Assembly: GCA_003996215.1 (NCBI GenBank)
Contig: QJPP01003155.1
Location: forward strand, 124,001-188,000
Reading direction: 5' to 3'
DNA: 64,000 nucleotides
From: Jaltomata sinuosa
Taxonomy: Eukaryota; Streptophyta; Magnoliopsida; Solanales; Solanaceae
The notes beneath the pieces are model-generated. The model did not search any database and had not been told where the DNA came from. It saw only the letters and a program-made list of their open reading frames with translations. Numbering within the stretch: position 1 is the stretch's first letter; every line of letters begins with the position of its first letter. This document shows positions 33,275-44,975 of this stretch, piece after piece. Both the position numbers and the translations under genes were made by a program.

Positions 33275-34189
33275 AATTCATTTAATCTATTTACATTAAT
33301 AAAAAAGATAATGATTGGACTAATTCTTTTCTTTTAAACTAATTTATATTTATATCTATATTATATTAAAAGTGTGAAGGATTTTATAATATGATTTAAA
33401 CTTTTTGCCCTTCATTAAAATATTCCACAATAGATAAAATATTATTTTTACTTTTTTTCTCCAATTGTTATATCATTGTATTTATAATATTGAATATTGA
33501 TATTGACTATAATAAATATATGAAAAAATAAGAGGAAAAAGTTTTTCACTAACAGCTGAATTCCTAAGATTTGGGTACATCACTTCTCCCAAAGAAAATA
33601 TCGGCGAAGGTTTCTACACATGACTTTTTCCAAAAAAAAAGATCAGCTGAATATATGGATATATATATATATATGGAAAACCCCAGACTTTTCCCAAAAA
33701 AGGGTCGACTACGGAAAACCCTGCTCAAATATTAATATATGTCCTTTTTAGTGCTTGTTCCTACTGTTTGATTGCTAGGTGGAATTTGTGATAGTCGCAA
33801 TATGATTTCGAGGTCTAATATACAACCAGAGATTTGTAGGAAGGGTATTTATTATCGGCTACTGTCCTAATGATAACTTGAAGTCTTGAACAACCATGAA
33901 TGAGCTGGTCTTTATTTGTACTTATCTATGCAACTATGTTGATTGGGATCCTTGATTAGCGTGTTTGCACGTTAAAGCATAATTGTGTCACAGAACATAG
34001 TCAAAATGTTGCTCAGTCATTGTCTTTCTCAAGCTTAATTCTTCTTAGTTGGCTTCTATGCATGTTCTCATTTTATTTAGTATTGTGCCTCGACATACTG
34101 ACCCTTTTCTCCTGGTTATGATTTTTCAGGGTCCAGTAGACTTCAATTCTAATAGAATAGTATTGTTTAGGACATGGAGAAAGCCTGTA
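33275..34189. other. AT-rich host spacer, no gene seen
   Basis: Flank of the Tat-like element. It holds an (AT)n run at 33658-33675 and two GGAAAACCC words. 33960-34130 looks intron-like and ends TTTTTCAG just before coding-like sequence, possibly an intron of the MSL fragment that follows. Confidence 0.4.
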
Positions 34190-34645
34190 TTTTCTCAGAT
34201 CAAGGTCTTAAGGTATGTGTCGGATTTGGGTGCATCTCTTGTTGGGAACATTCATTTGGCTGCTGAAGATGCTGTTGGTGAAGGCTTTGGCAACATCATT
34301 TTATGTTACTACATTCTTTGATCAGATTCAAGAAACTTTGTTTACTCAGTATGTGATTCAGACATTGTCTGGACCATCGTTGGTTGAGATAAGGATGCAA
34401 CAAGAAGATAAAGAGTGGGTTATACTTGAGGTGCAGAAGCTTTAGAGTGCTGGTGCTATATTGCCTCCTAATCTCAAGGCCAGTATATCTCTAAAGAGAC
34501 TGATTGGGATGCCATTGAAGTCAACTGCCGTTGCTACTCCTAGGAGTCTTCATGTATTTTTGACAGCTCCTTCTAGAGAGAAAAAAGAAGAAGAGGGACA
34601 CATAACTATAGATAATCTACATAGGCTGAATCAGAGGGACACATT
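34190..34645 (+). pseudogene. MSL-type mechanosensitive channel fragment (MscS-like family)
   Basis: From 34215 the frame reads LLLGTFIWLLKMLLVKALAT, then FFDQIQETLFTQYVIQTLSG, then PSLVEIR and EVQKL followed by a TAG stop (34443-34445). The same frame continues AGAILPPNLKA, RLIGMPLKS and ITIDNLHRLNQR. This order (a transmembrane helix, FDRIQESLFTQYVIETLSGPP, an acidic linker, the AGATLPP segment, ITIDHLHRLNQ) matches the middle of plant MSL10-like plasma-membrane MscS channels. The pore helix and C-terminal domain are missing. KVLRYV just upstream (34205) is in another frame, so a shift separates it. It ends at the family B LTR inserted at 34661. Confidence 0.82.
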
Positions 34646-34660
34646 ACTAATGACCCATAC

Positions 34661-37600
34661 TGTAATTACCCTTCCGATTATTTTCGCATTTACACCTTCT
34701 TTGCACTATTAAGGCCTTCTTGTAATGGCACCAAGTCATTTATCGCTTACTGATACCGGTGGTTCAATGCCCTGGCCGTTTGTTTGGTCATCATAGCCGT
34801 TTCCCGGTTTTAGAGCTTAAACTTAGGAAATCATTGACTTTGGTCAAAATTCTTGGTAAACATATTCGGAATCAAATTCTGACAGTTTCGTTAGCTTTGG
34901 AGCATGGAGTTTTGCCTAGATGAACTCTTGGTCGGGTTTTGGGAGCTTTCAGTTTAGTTTTGTCTTTGTTTTTGTGTTTCTACCAAGTTGAACTTGGAAG
35001 TTTGACTTTGGTAAATATTTAGAGAAGACGGCCTCGGATGGAAATTCTGACCATGTTGTTAGCTCCAGAATGTCGACTTTAGGCTAGGGGGACCTTTGAT
35101 TTGGGTCTCGAGGCTTTCAGACTCATTTTAGGCCATGGGGTTCTATTTTAAAAAGTTTGGCCTAAGTTGGTTCTTGGGCGTTAGGCCCACTTTTTGTGCT
35201 ATCGACCTCCGTTAGGATTTTTGTTTATTTCGTTGAGTCGAAAATGCCATTTTTAGTTGAATAGCTCTGCTCGTTTTCTTTTATGGGACCCCAGATGTGT
35301 TCCCGAGGGTCTATCAGAGAAATTTCCAAGTTGATGTTGGCTGTTGGCAGCTGCGTCTGTCATGGCACCAGCATGGCCTTCGCCTACGCATGGGTTGGAC
35401 ACCTACGAATAAGGCATATTCCAGCCTCCCCTCTGTTGCCTTCGCCTAGGAGCTGCCTTGGGCGCGTCTGCAGTCCCGCATGCGTGGTGGCCTGGCCGCG
35501 TACGCGCAAGGCAGGCGCCTAGCCAGCCAATGCCTGGCCTTCGCATGTGTGCTGCCTGCGCACGATCGCATGCCCGCGTAGGCAGCGGCCAGGCCATGTT
35601 CATGTAGGCACACCTGGCAGCTTCTTAAGTTGCTTCTTTCTTCTTCTCTCCTCATTTCTAAACAACTTTGTTTCTCCATTGGCATCAGCCCTCTAAACTC
35701 TATTTTGCTTCACTTTTGGCCACCAATTTCTTGGGGTGAATTCACCATTGCATCTTGGTCATTTTCCCGTCATTTAATCCAGTAAGTTCATTACTAAATT
35801 TCGATTTTCATTCTTTAAATTTCCTCTATTGTTGTTGACTATTGAAACTTGGTCTCATGAAGAATCTGTTCTCTGGGGATTGTATGCTTCGTAGGCTCGT
35901 TCAATTTGCTTCCTTGGCGTATTTCCTCTTGTTGTGTAACTATTTCTTGCCCAAATTCAGATTTTTCGTTCTTAAATTCCCTCTTTGGTTCCTTGACTTG
36001 TAGGGGCTATTTTTTCTCAAATTTCATGCTCAAATTCTTCAATTTTCTAGGCATGCACTCTTATGATCATGGTGATCATTTGGTACTCTTCCATTTCTGG
36101 CCTCGAGTTGTGGGGCCCATGGGCCCACCAGTGACCCAAAATTTGACCCGTCTATAATTATAGCAGTATGTGTATCATTAGTCTCATTTTAAATCGTAGT
36201 ATATGTCGTTAATAGTTTGATTTTTGTTTGAAGCTTCTCAGAGCGGTTTGGGCTAGGACATCGTCGTTTCAACAGCTTGTCGTCGTACGACATGTAGGTT
36301 ATGGTCTAACTTTTCTAGACTTCACATATTCAGGATAAAATTGTACTAATTGGCATCCTTGGGGTTTATTAACTTGGCACCACAGACCTTAACCGCTTTT
36401 CCATGTCCACCTCGTTTCCTTCCTCTGTTGTGTGTAGTATTTTTCATAGATTGATATTATCACCCTTTTGGTCTTGTGTGGCCTTGATTTGACTCTAGAC
36501 CATAAATGGTGGGTTATTTGGGGGTGTCCATGAGTCCCATACATCGTTATCGTAATTTTAGACTGGTTATCTCTTCTGTAGAGCGATTGGAGCCTGTGTA
36601 GGGCCGATAGGTTGATTGTGAGCCGTTGGGCTGCTATTTGTGATTTGAGCATGTCATTTCCATGCATATAAGGGGATTTTTTTTGCATATTTTACTCCAT
36701 TTTGGCTTCGAACCCACAATTTCTGGATTTCTAAACATTGCATGGCCCTAGGGGCCCATTTTCGGCTAAAGTGACTAAAAAATGGTTTGTACTTGACTTT
36801 GTAGATCTTCTTGGGGTAAAAGAGTTAGAAGATGGTTTTATTATAGTTTTACTACTATTACTAGGCTTGGGAGTGCCATGGTGCTAGATTGGTATTTTTA
36901 CTAAATTGAGATTATATTAGACTCGGTCGAACCGAGCACCAGATCTGTTTTTACTACTGTTTTAGACCCGGTTATGTTCGAGCACCCTTGACAGGTTTTT
37001 GAGGCGTATTTAACTATTTTAGTCCTGGACAAAGTCTGGGCATGCATATTAGAGATTTTAAGCCACTAGCTTGGATCATACCCACTCCAGACGATGTTTT
37101 TGAGATTGAGATATAGTATGTGGTTGAGGACCTCCATTGACCTTGCCGATCTGGGCCAGGGGCTTTGGGCTGCGTGTGTCAGAGGAGGGGTATATGGTGG
37201 AGTAAAGGTATACGAGCAGTGTCCTTCTATGGAACTTACCTGCTGGGCTATCTAGCCACCGGAGGAGGTACATACAGAGTTACTATTCCATCCTGACATC
37301 ACCTTGCATCATACCATTTATTTGTGTGAGATTCCACCCTTGTTTGCTATTTGCTGAGTGTACGCTCCGGTAGTATGGGATGCCAAAGGGTTGTGTTCAC
37401 TTTTTTGTATTCCTCGAGTGTATGGGCATCCTTTGGGATTGTAGGTAGGCTTATTATTGCTTAGTCGAGTTATTATTCCTTATGTTGATTTCTTACTATG
37501 ATTTGGCTATTGAAAGTAGTACGTGTATCTTGAATTGGTTCTCACTCTTGTGTTAGAGCATGCTATTATTTTTTGTTTCCTCCTTCCCTTTTTACTTGAG

Positions 37601-38334
37601 GTTACCGGTATACCGCCCGTCTTTCTGAGACTTCTTATATATATATATTATTATTGCAAGGATCTCAGGTGCGTCTTTTCTTACTTTCACCTGTGCCTAT
37701 AATATATATATATATATATATTTTATTAGCTAGCCATGTATGTTATTTTTTGTTGTCTTTCTTCTATGCTAACTTCTGTGTACTTCTTCGTTGCTTTTTG
37801 TGACTATTTGCTTCTATTTTGCTTATTACTGTTCTTTTATCTTATAATGTGCCCAATCGGCCTATGATACCTACTGGGTACCATTTGCTTCAGATTTGGT
37901 GCTCATACTACACTCTGCATCTTTTGCTGCAGATCCTAGTCTGGCCCATCACTGCTAGCTCATGGGGACTCGTGCAAGGTGATACTTTTGGACCATCCAG
38001 ACTGAGGGTGAGCTCTTGGCGAGCGGAGCTCGATTTTAGTTTATCTTTCATATTTTTTACTCTCTTACTACTGGGAGACATTTTGTATATATTATTTTTG
38101 ATCCTTTTTGTACTCCTTATATATGTAGTACCGGCTCTTATATTGTGATACCAGGTTTTGGGATGGTTTGGTTTCAATCTATATATATACTCATGTTATC
38201 CTTATCCTTATCCTTATCCCTTGCTTTCACTTATATTATGTTTTTTTCTGCCTGTTGTTAGATAGTAGCCCATTAATAACCATTTTGGGCTACGTGGATT
38301 GGTTCGCCTACTGAGGGGTTGTAGATGCCATCTC
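34661..38334 (+). repeat. 5' LTR of element B, main part
   Basis: TGTAATTACCC... aligned with the LTR starts at 50022 and 5719. It stops at GTAGATGCCATC, where the solo LTR continues ATGATCTGAGGAATCGGCTC; the matching remainder lies at 44784-44811. (TA)n runs at 37637-37650 and 37701-37721. No real gene inside. Confidence 0.88.
35380..35612 (+). promoter_or_regulatory. GC-rich palindrome block in the element B 5' LTR
   Basis: A 230-bp GC island in AT-rich DNA with repeated CCTTCGCCTA, GCCTGGCC and GCAAGGCAGGCGCC words and a perfect CGCGTACGCG palindrome (35497-35506). The following CAGCTTCTTAAGTTGC is the position of the TATA-like CAGCTATTTAAGCTGC in element D. The matching block in the 3' LTR is at about 62630-62860. 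Confidence 0.5.
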
Positions 38335-38851
38335 TGGTGCTCGTACTTCACCTGATGACAGTTCAAGCACCTAGACATGAAATTCGAGATATCCCACTTC
38401 ATCCCACACCACCTGTAGTGCTGCCTCAATTCACGGTACATTTTTACTGCCCCAGATAAATGGAAATCTAGAACAATGGGCCTCCTCCATAATTAATCTC
38501 ACCAAGTCTCCAACTCCAGGAATGCAGATATAACCCCTAATCCTCAAAACACCCTCTGGATCTAAGGTTGCCTTCCTAGCCTCGCCACTCAACACCTTAT
38601 CTCGAATCGTCCTCAACCTCGCATCCTTGAACTGTTGTGCTCGAATCTACTCCAGTAGTATAGACCTAGCCTCCACACAAGAAAGAATCTCCCCAGGCTC
38701 AGAAATATCAAGTCTAACAAATATTTTGGCCAAGGACTGGATGTTCGAAGCCAAAGGTTGATCCTCCGCCACTAGAAAAGCCAAACCCCCATTACTTACC
38801 GCCTTCTGGCTTAAGACATCTGCTACCACATTAGCTTTGATTGGGTGATAG
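38335..38851 (-). pseudogene. Element C: pol scrap (end of RNase H, integrase zinc domain)
   Basis: Minus strand from 38851: YHPIKANVVADVLSQKAV (end of RNase H), then a linker with stops (ILLE then stop near 38647), then DKVLSGEARKATLDPEGVLR and MEEAHCSRF, and after a frameshift MSRCLNCHQVKYEHQ ending at 38335. This is the segment between RNase H and the integrase core of a B/D-type chromovirus. Both ends are abrupt: the family A LTR on the right and family B LTR sequence on the left. No LTR of element C is present. Confidence 0.82.
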
Positions 38852-39282
38852 TGTAACGAACTGTTATGTGATTATGGGTTAATCATTCGTGCCAAGTTTC
38901 AGGTTAGAAAATTTTCGAGTTTGGAAGTTGGAAATTTTGGGCTAGGCTAGTCTCAGATGGATTTTGAGTGAGGTCTGTTCTAGGGAAATTTGGGAAAGAA
39001 TTGAATAAAATATCTTATGTTGAGCTAGTATTTCTTTTATCTAAGACATTAAAGAGTCCGGGGGACTTTTTTGAAGCTAAGTCGGGTGAATAAAACTCCC
39101 GATATCAAAGTTTACGTGAAAGGGTTGTCCGGAATGTCAGGATATGAGGTGTATTATAAAATAGGCAATTTTAGGGGAATTATTGATATTCTTTTCCATG
39201 TCAACCACTATAGAAGTTGACACCATGTGAAAGTGATGACCACTATAGTGGAGAAATTCCCTCTATAGCAAAAGTCAAAGTC

Positions 39283-39355
39283 GATCCGCACTGCTATAGC
39301 GGTCGAGTCTGCTACGGCGGTGCTGCTATAGCGGTGTACAGACTGCTGTAGCGGA
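39283..39355 (+). promoter_or_regulatory. GCTATAGCGG block in the element A LTR
   Basis: Four variants (CTGCTATAGCGG, CTGCTACGGCGG, CTGCTATAGCGG, CTGCTGTAGCGG), the homologue of 4440-4570. Confidence 0.5.
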
Positions 39356-40245
39356 ATAAGTTACTGTAAATGCAGAAACTTCCCCAAAAATGTTCAGAAG
39401 TTCTCGAGAACATTTTAGGGAAGGGTAGATGTGAATTGGGCGACTCCAACTCAGTTTTCCACCAAAAAATCATCGCAAAGGTAAGGAATTCACTCCCCTA
39501 CTCTAGTACTTTGATTCCCAGATAGTTGAATTGATAGTTACAGGCTTGGGTAAAGGTTTGAATGGACCTATGAGGGTAGAATCCAGTGTTATGGGGATTC
39601 TAGGGTGTAGGGATTCTTGAGTCTTGGTTATTGTGGTTCAATTATGATCTATACACCTTAATTCGCTTAATGCTCCCTTAAAGTTGGAAAAGGAGAGGAG
39701 AATCGATGGGATCCCGTGCTTTGACTTCCTTCAGGAGTGGACTTGTTGCTAATTCTCATTCATTTACCAAGTTGTTTTGGTAGACAATGCAAGCACCGTG
39801 AAGGTCTACCCACTCCGTATAAATGGTAGTTTTTGGTGAATTAATGGTGGAAAAGCCCTAGAATGGGTGGAATGATCACGATTTGTCCATTAGGAATTAT
39901 GTACAATCCGGATTTTATTAGTCCACTTGGACTGATTATAGTATTGTGTAATTATTTTTAGACCAAGAACAAGAAAAAGCTTTGGAAAATGGGAAAGCTT
40001 CGGTTCAGTAGAGCTTCCAATCTATTCAAGGTAGGTGATGGTTATTGTTTTTCTAAAATGCAATATGTGTTATGTAACTATAGCTTAGTATAGTATGTGC
40101 GTTACGTGTTTAGGGAATAAAATTACGAATGTCTAAGTATACGGGTGTCAAACATGTGTAATGAACTTGGCTTGGTTGCTTGTTGGTTTACAAGTGTGAT
40201 TTTGTTTATTAATTGTTGACTTGTTGGATTGTGTGTGACATTCGG

Positions 40246-40400
40246 TTGGCTCGGGCACCACGCCTAGTACAGGATATATATATATTGGTTGGCTCGAGTA
40301 CCATGCCTGGTACGGGATACTTTTTAGTTGACTCAGGTACCATGCTTGGTACAAGTTCTATAATGGTTGGCTCAGGTACCATGCATGGTACGGGTTTAAT
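40246..40400 (+). repeat. Tandem GTACCA-N4-TGGTAC repeats, four units
   Basis: GGTTGGCTCGGGTACCATGC-type units about 40-50 bp apart; the arms GTACCA/TGGTAC are kept (perfect at 40298-40313) while the 4-nt centre varies (TGCC, TGCT, TGCA). Confidence 0.78.
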
Positions 40401-41227
40401 TACACTTGTTGATTGTATTTTTCGATGGTTCTATGAGTGGACTGGGTTAATTATTGAAACTGTGATTGTTGCATATTGGTCCATGAGAGGTCAGATAGCT
40501 GGACTTAAATGTGGGGTTGGTCTTTATGTAGGTCAGGAATTGCATGTTAAACACTTAGGTATTGTTCTAGGGATCCTTGGTTGGTCCGGGTTAATTAAAA
40601 AAGGTATATGCTTATTTTCATTGTTTATTATTGTGGTGGTTGTTGAACCTGTTTCATGTGGTTGATAAGTTTGAAGAAAGACTAAGAGTCTGGGGTCATA
40701 TTGCTGGCTTGTTATTATATGTTGTACTGATTTACTCAGCTTTAGTTTATTATTCACGTGTTCTTTATTGGAGCTGGTCGACGATCCTACCAGTAACATA
40801 GTGGTTTTGTGTACAGATACTGCACTTGCTTTCCTTTTGTGAGTACATGACATATTCTGGCAGCTGCTACGCGACCTCAGTTATAGTCCCGATAATTCCA
40901 GATTCCAAGGGTGAGCTGCTTCTTCTGAGCTACCATGGTTTCATCTAGTACATCTCTAGTCTATTGTTTCGGACATAGACTCATTTGTTTTGGGGTTGCA
41001 TTCCTGCACTCTAGACATTAGTAGATGTTTTGGTACAATGACTTTCAGATTCTAGGGGTATTTCCGCAAGATCTTAATTATTAGTATTTTGGCTATGAAT
41101 GCTAGTTTACTTTAATGCATCTAGTTTTGAGCTGTTAGTTTTCGCTAGTGTTGAGTTGGATTATTGGTTTGATCATTTGGGGGTTTTGGGTGGGTGCCAC
41201 TCGCGGTGGTTTAGGTCGTGACAAAGA

Positions 41228-41240
41228 TGGTATCAGTGCC
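41228..41240 (+). other. tRNA-iMet primer-binding site of element A
   Basis: TGGTATCAGTGCC, one change from TGGTATCAGAGCC, 4 bp after the LTR end. Confidence 0.85.
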
Positions 41241-41441
41241 CTAGGTTCATTGATCTCGTCGTACCAAAATGGGTGTAGTAGAGTCTTTCAAAATGGTACG
41301 GAGACGTATGTACTTTTCTTCTAGAGGCTATTGGACTTTAGGAAACTATCTCTTCTTTCTTCCATTATGCTATAACTTGATTCCAATTAGTATCTTGTGA
41401 TACAAATTGGTATCTAATTCCCTTCACTCATTTGTCTGCAG

Positions 41442-42880
41442 ATGGTTGATACAAGGCGTAATGGAGCGAGAGCGGTCCAGTAGCGGAAGCAACAACCAGA
41501 GGGCATAAAAGGGTCATGGGTAGGGGCAGGGGCAGAGGCAGAGGAAGAGCAACACCTGCCAGTGGTGGAGCTCAAGCAGTGGCAGGGCCAAGGGCGGTAT
41601 CCCCTCCCCCACCCTAGGATCCTGTTGAAGAGGAGGTTGAGGTTGTACTTGAGGAGGGCACGAAAGAGGAAGAGATGACACCAGATGGAGGTGCAGGACT
41701 TCCTCCTATATTGCTTGAGGTGTTTCAGCAAGTGTGGGTTTTTTGAGTGGGCTGACAGGTACTGGAGCCATCCCTACTGGTATAGCAGATTAGGTTCCGA
41801 GCACTCAACCAACTGTGGCAGTGGATCCTAGGATGGATGCCGCATCGGGTTCTGATGACTTTTTTCATCCAATGCTAGGTCCTGTTATGACTGAGAATGA
41901 GCACGAGATGCTGACCAAAATCCTGAAACTAAAACCTCTGACATTTTTGGGCACAGAGAAGGAGGATGCATTTGAGTTAATTCTGGACTGCTATGAGAGG
42001 CTACATAAGTTGGGTATTATGCAGTAGCATATGGTAGAGTTTGTCACTTTTCAGCTTTAGGGTGATGCCAAGCAGTGGTGGAGAGCTCATGTAGAGTTTT
42101 GGCCATAAACTTTGCCTGTGATGACTTGGGCAATATTTCATGCTCTATTCTTGGAGAAATATGTGCCTCGCACTTTGAGGGATCGTAAGAAGGATAAATT
42201 TCATGCCTTGTTACGTTATGCTATTCAACTTCTGGGTACTGAGGAGGAGAGGATTTATTTGTATATGAAGGGCCCGAATACTGAGTTAGAGGTGTTTTCT
42301 GTGCATATGACCTCAGCAGGGAAGAATTTTAATAAGGTGACTGACTATGTTAAGAAGATGGAGAGGGTCAGACAGGTTAGGCAGGCTAAGGTGTTAGCTA
42401 AGAAGTCTCAAAATAAAGGTAATTTCAGCAGTTCGTACTCCAGGGGTCACAACCAGCAAGTGTATTATACTCATCCTATTCAGTCAGTCCTGCTATCTTC
42501 TGCAGGTGCTCTCCCAGGAGCCAGTCAGCAGTTTTCAGCTCCTAGGGGCCAGAGGGCTTCTTATACTTCTACAAGCCGGCCCACTCTTGACCGTGGGTAT
42601 TTTCATTGTGGAGATCAGGGTCACTTCAAGAGAGAGTGCCCTAACAGGAAGGCATGAAATTAGACTCAGCAGTAGACCAAGGCTATGGTTCCAACATGTA
42701 GAGGTGGCAATGGCAGGGGTAGTCTACAAGGTGGGCAAGGTAGTTTTTCAGGGAGACCGGGGAAACATAGGGAATGGTGGTACGGGAAGGGGAGTAGTGT
42801 ATCCAACCAGAGTGGTTGCTTGGATTGATGTCAGGGCCATTGTTATGCATTCCCGAGGAAGCCTAAGGCCAAAACATTAG
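41442..42880 (+). pseudogene. Gag of element A
   Basis: ATG at 41442 gives MVDTRRNGARAVQ then a stop. A Gly/Arg/Glu-rich part follows in other frames, then LTKILKLKPLTFLGTEKEDA (about 41910) and the open part 42112-42657 (FHALFLEKYVPRTLRDRKKD, then a Ser/Gln-rich linker). The zinc knuckle reads GYFHCGDQGHFKRECP (about 42590-42645); the first Cys of CCHC is Tyr here. Gag packages RNA. It is dead because of stops at 41481, 42028 and 42058, among others. Confidence 0.82.
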
Positions 42881-42885
42881 ATATT

Positions 42886-43378
42886 GTGATAACAAGTAGA
42901 ATTCTAGTCTGTGACCGGATGACTTCTGTATTGTTTGACCCAGGTTCTACTTATTCGTATGTATTTGTGAAATTTGTTTGGGGTCTGGATTTGGTTTATG
43001 ATGTCCTGGATTCCCCTATTTATGTTTCTACCCCGGTTGATGAGTTTGTGATAGTAATCCATGTATATCGTACTTGTCCTGTGGCTTTTGTGGGTTTTTC
43101 AGACTTGGGTAGATTTGGTTCTTCTGGACATGCTGGATTTTGATGTCATTTTGGGTATGACTTAGATGTCTCCATATCATGCTGTGTTGAACTGTAATGC
43201 TAAGACAATAACTCTAGAGATTCCGGGTAGGGATAGACTAGAGTGGGAAGGTGTGTACAGGCCTAAGTCAGTGAAGATTATATCATTTTTTCGGGCTAGG
43301 AAGTTAGTGGGGAAAGGTTGTTTGGCCTTCTTGTCTTATTTGTGTGATGTTAGTGTGGAGTCCCCTTCGATTGAGTAA
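42886..43378 (+). pseudogene. Retropepsin of element A
   Basis: SVLFDPGSTYSYVFVKF (active-site motif DPGS near 42935-42960) and YVSTPVDEFV, then a frameshift. FDVILGMT then a stop at 43161 replaces the usual FDVILGMDWL. A second open piece, 43166-43378, carries SPYHAVLNCNAKTITLEIPG and ARKLVGKGCLAFLSYL, the protease-RT linker. Confidence 0.8.
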
Positions 43379-43381
43379 GTT

Positions 43382-44291
43382 TTGGTGGTTTATGAGTTTC
43401 AGGAGGTGTTTCCTGTGGATTTTCTTGGCATGCCTCCGGATAGAGACATTGACTTCTGTATAGATATGGAGCCGGTCACTCGCCCAAACTCTATTCTTCC
43501 TTATCATATGGCTCTGGAAGAGTTGAGGGAAATTAAGACTCAGCTTCAAGAACTCTTAGATAAGGGCTTTATTCATCCCAATGATTCACCTTGGGGTGCT
43601 TCGATTTTGTTTGTGAAGAAGAAGGATGGTAGTATGAGGATGTGTATAGATTACATGCAACTGAATAAGGTCACCATCCAAAATAAGTATCCCTTTTACC
43701 CCGCATAGATGACCTGTTTGACTAGTTGTAAGGTGCTTCTGTGTTTTCGAAAATTGACTTGAGGTCAGGGTACCATCAGCTAAAGATTAGGCTTGAGGAT
43801 ATACCTAAGACGACATTCCAAACTCGGTATGGGAACTATGAGTTCTTAGTAATGTCTTTTGGGTTAACCAATGCGCTTGCGGCTTTCATGAGTTTGATGA
43901 ATGGTGTCTTTAAATCATTTCTGGATTCGTTCATCATTGTATTTATAAATGACATTCTGATTTACTCCAAGAGTAAGGAGGAGCATGCAGAGCATCTTCA
44001 CATTGTTCTGGGGATATTGAGGCACCAGAAATTGTATGCTAAGTTTTCAAAGTGTGAGTTTTGGCTATCTTCGGTTACCTTCTTAGGGCATATGGTTTTA
44101 AAAAAAGGGTGATGGTGGATCCCCAAATGATCGAGGCAGTTAAGAGTTGTGTCCGGCCTAGCTCTTTGACTAAGGTTAGAAGTTTTGTGGGGCTTGTAGG
44201 CTATTATCGGAGGTTTGTCAATAATTTATCTTCCATTGCTACTCATTTGATAAGGTTGACTCAGAAGGAGGGTACCTTTTGCTTGGTCTAA
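43382..44291 (+). pseudogene. Reverse transcriptase of element A
   Basis: PYHMALEELREIKTQLQELL, VKKKDGSMRMCIDYMQLNKV, then a shift near 43700. 43741-44112 reads FSKIDLRSGYHQLKIRLEDI, and the catalytic box is FIINDILIYS-like: VFINDILIYSKSKEEH at about 43946-43990, with the first Asp of the DD pair changed to Asn, which should abolish polymerisation. The C-terminal GLVGYYRRFVNNLSSIATHL lies in a different frame (44061-44291). It is inactive by motif loss and by frameshifts. Confidence 0.88.
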
Positions 44292-44783
44292 CAAGTGTGA
44301 AGAGAGCTTCCAAAAGCTCAAGACACTTCTAACTACAACCCCCATCCTATCATTGTTGGTTAAAGGTAAGGATTTCATTGTGTTCTGTGATGCTTCACAT
44401 TCGGGTTTGGGTGCTGTGTTGATGTATGATAGGAATGTTATAGCTTATACTTCAAGGCAGTTGAAGCTTCATGAGAAGAATTATCCAACCCACGATTTGG
44501 AGTTGGCAGCGGTGGTCTTTGTGCTAAAGATTTGGAGACACTACTTATGGTGTCAAGTGTGAAGTGTTCACGGAACATCACAATTTGTAACACGTGTTTA
44601 CATAGAAGGATTTGAACCTGAGGTATAGGAGGTGGATGATTGTTGAAGGATTATGAAGTGACCATCCAGTATCATTCGGGTAAAGCTAATGTAGTGGAGA
44701 TGCATTGAGCCAGAAGACGGTTAGCATGGGCAGTTTGGCTTGTTTGGGGGTATCCAAACGACCCTTGGCTAGGGAGATTCGGG
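44292..44783 (+). pseudogene. RNase H of element A, truncated
   Basis: 44353-44562: FIVFCDASHSGLGAVLMYDR, then KNYPTHDLELAAVVFVLKIW, then a shift. Later coding traces KDYEVTIQYHSGKANVV and MGSLACLGVSKRPLAREI end at 44783, where family B LTR sequence begins. The sequence stops before the integrase. Confidence 0.8.
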
Positions 44784-44811
44784 ATCATGATCGAGAAATT
44801 GGGTCATGACA
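44784..44811 (+). repeat. Last 28 bp of the element B 5' LTR
   Basis: ATCATGATCGAGAAATTGGG then TCATGACA corresponds to the end of the solo LTR (9388-9415). It is followed by the primer site, which proves it is the LTR end cut off from 34661-38334. Confidence 0.82.
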
Positions 44812-44814
44812 GCT

Positions 44815-44827
44815 TGGTATCAGAGCC
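44815..44827 (+). other. tRNA-iMet primer-binding site of element B
   Basis: TGGTATCAGAGCC, a perfect initiator tRNA-Met match, 3 bp after the LTR. Confidence 0.92.
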
Positions 44828-44975
44828 TAGGTTCACCGGTGTCATTAGTATAGGAGCCAATGTCTAGTAGAGTCCTGCAATCGGCGCAGAGACGCCCGTA
44901 CTCAATCTTTAGAAGGCTATAGTGACATCTTAGGAAATATAACTCTCTCACTTATTCTAGTTTATTCTTCTGCAA

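Larger units (their letters stand above)
38852..41223 (+). repeat. 5' LTR of element A
   Basis: TGTAACGAACTG...TTAGGTCGTGACA, 2,372 bp. It holds a palindrome block GCTATAGCGG at 39283-39355 and an inverted-repeat tandem at 40246-40400. Confidence 0.88.
38852..44783 (+). mobile_element. Element A: 3'-truncated Ty3/gypsy element
   Basis: 5' LTR 38852-41223, primer site 41228, gag, protease, RT and RNase H, then an abrupt end at 44783 inside the sequence after RNase H (KRPLAREIR). Integrase, polypurine tract and 3' LTR are absent. The LTR is of the same family as 1934-4950. Confidence 0.85.

Noticed and set aside
35283..35685. Arg/Ala/Gly-rich frames on both strands
   Set aside because: They arise from the GC-rich palindrome block of the element B LTR; no start context and not kept in the 3' LTR.
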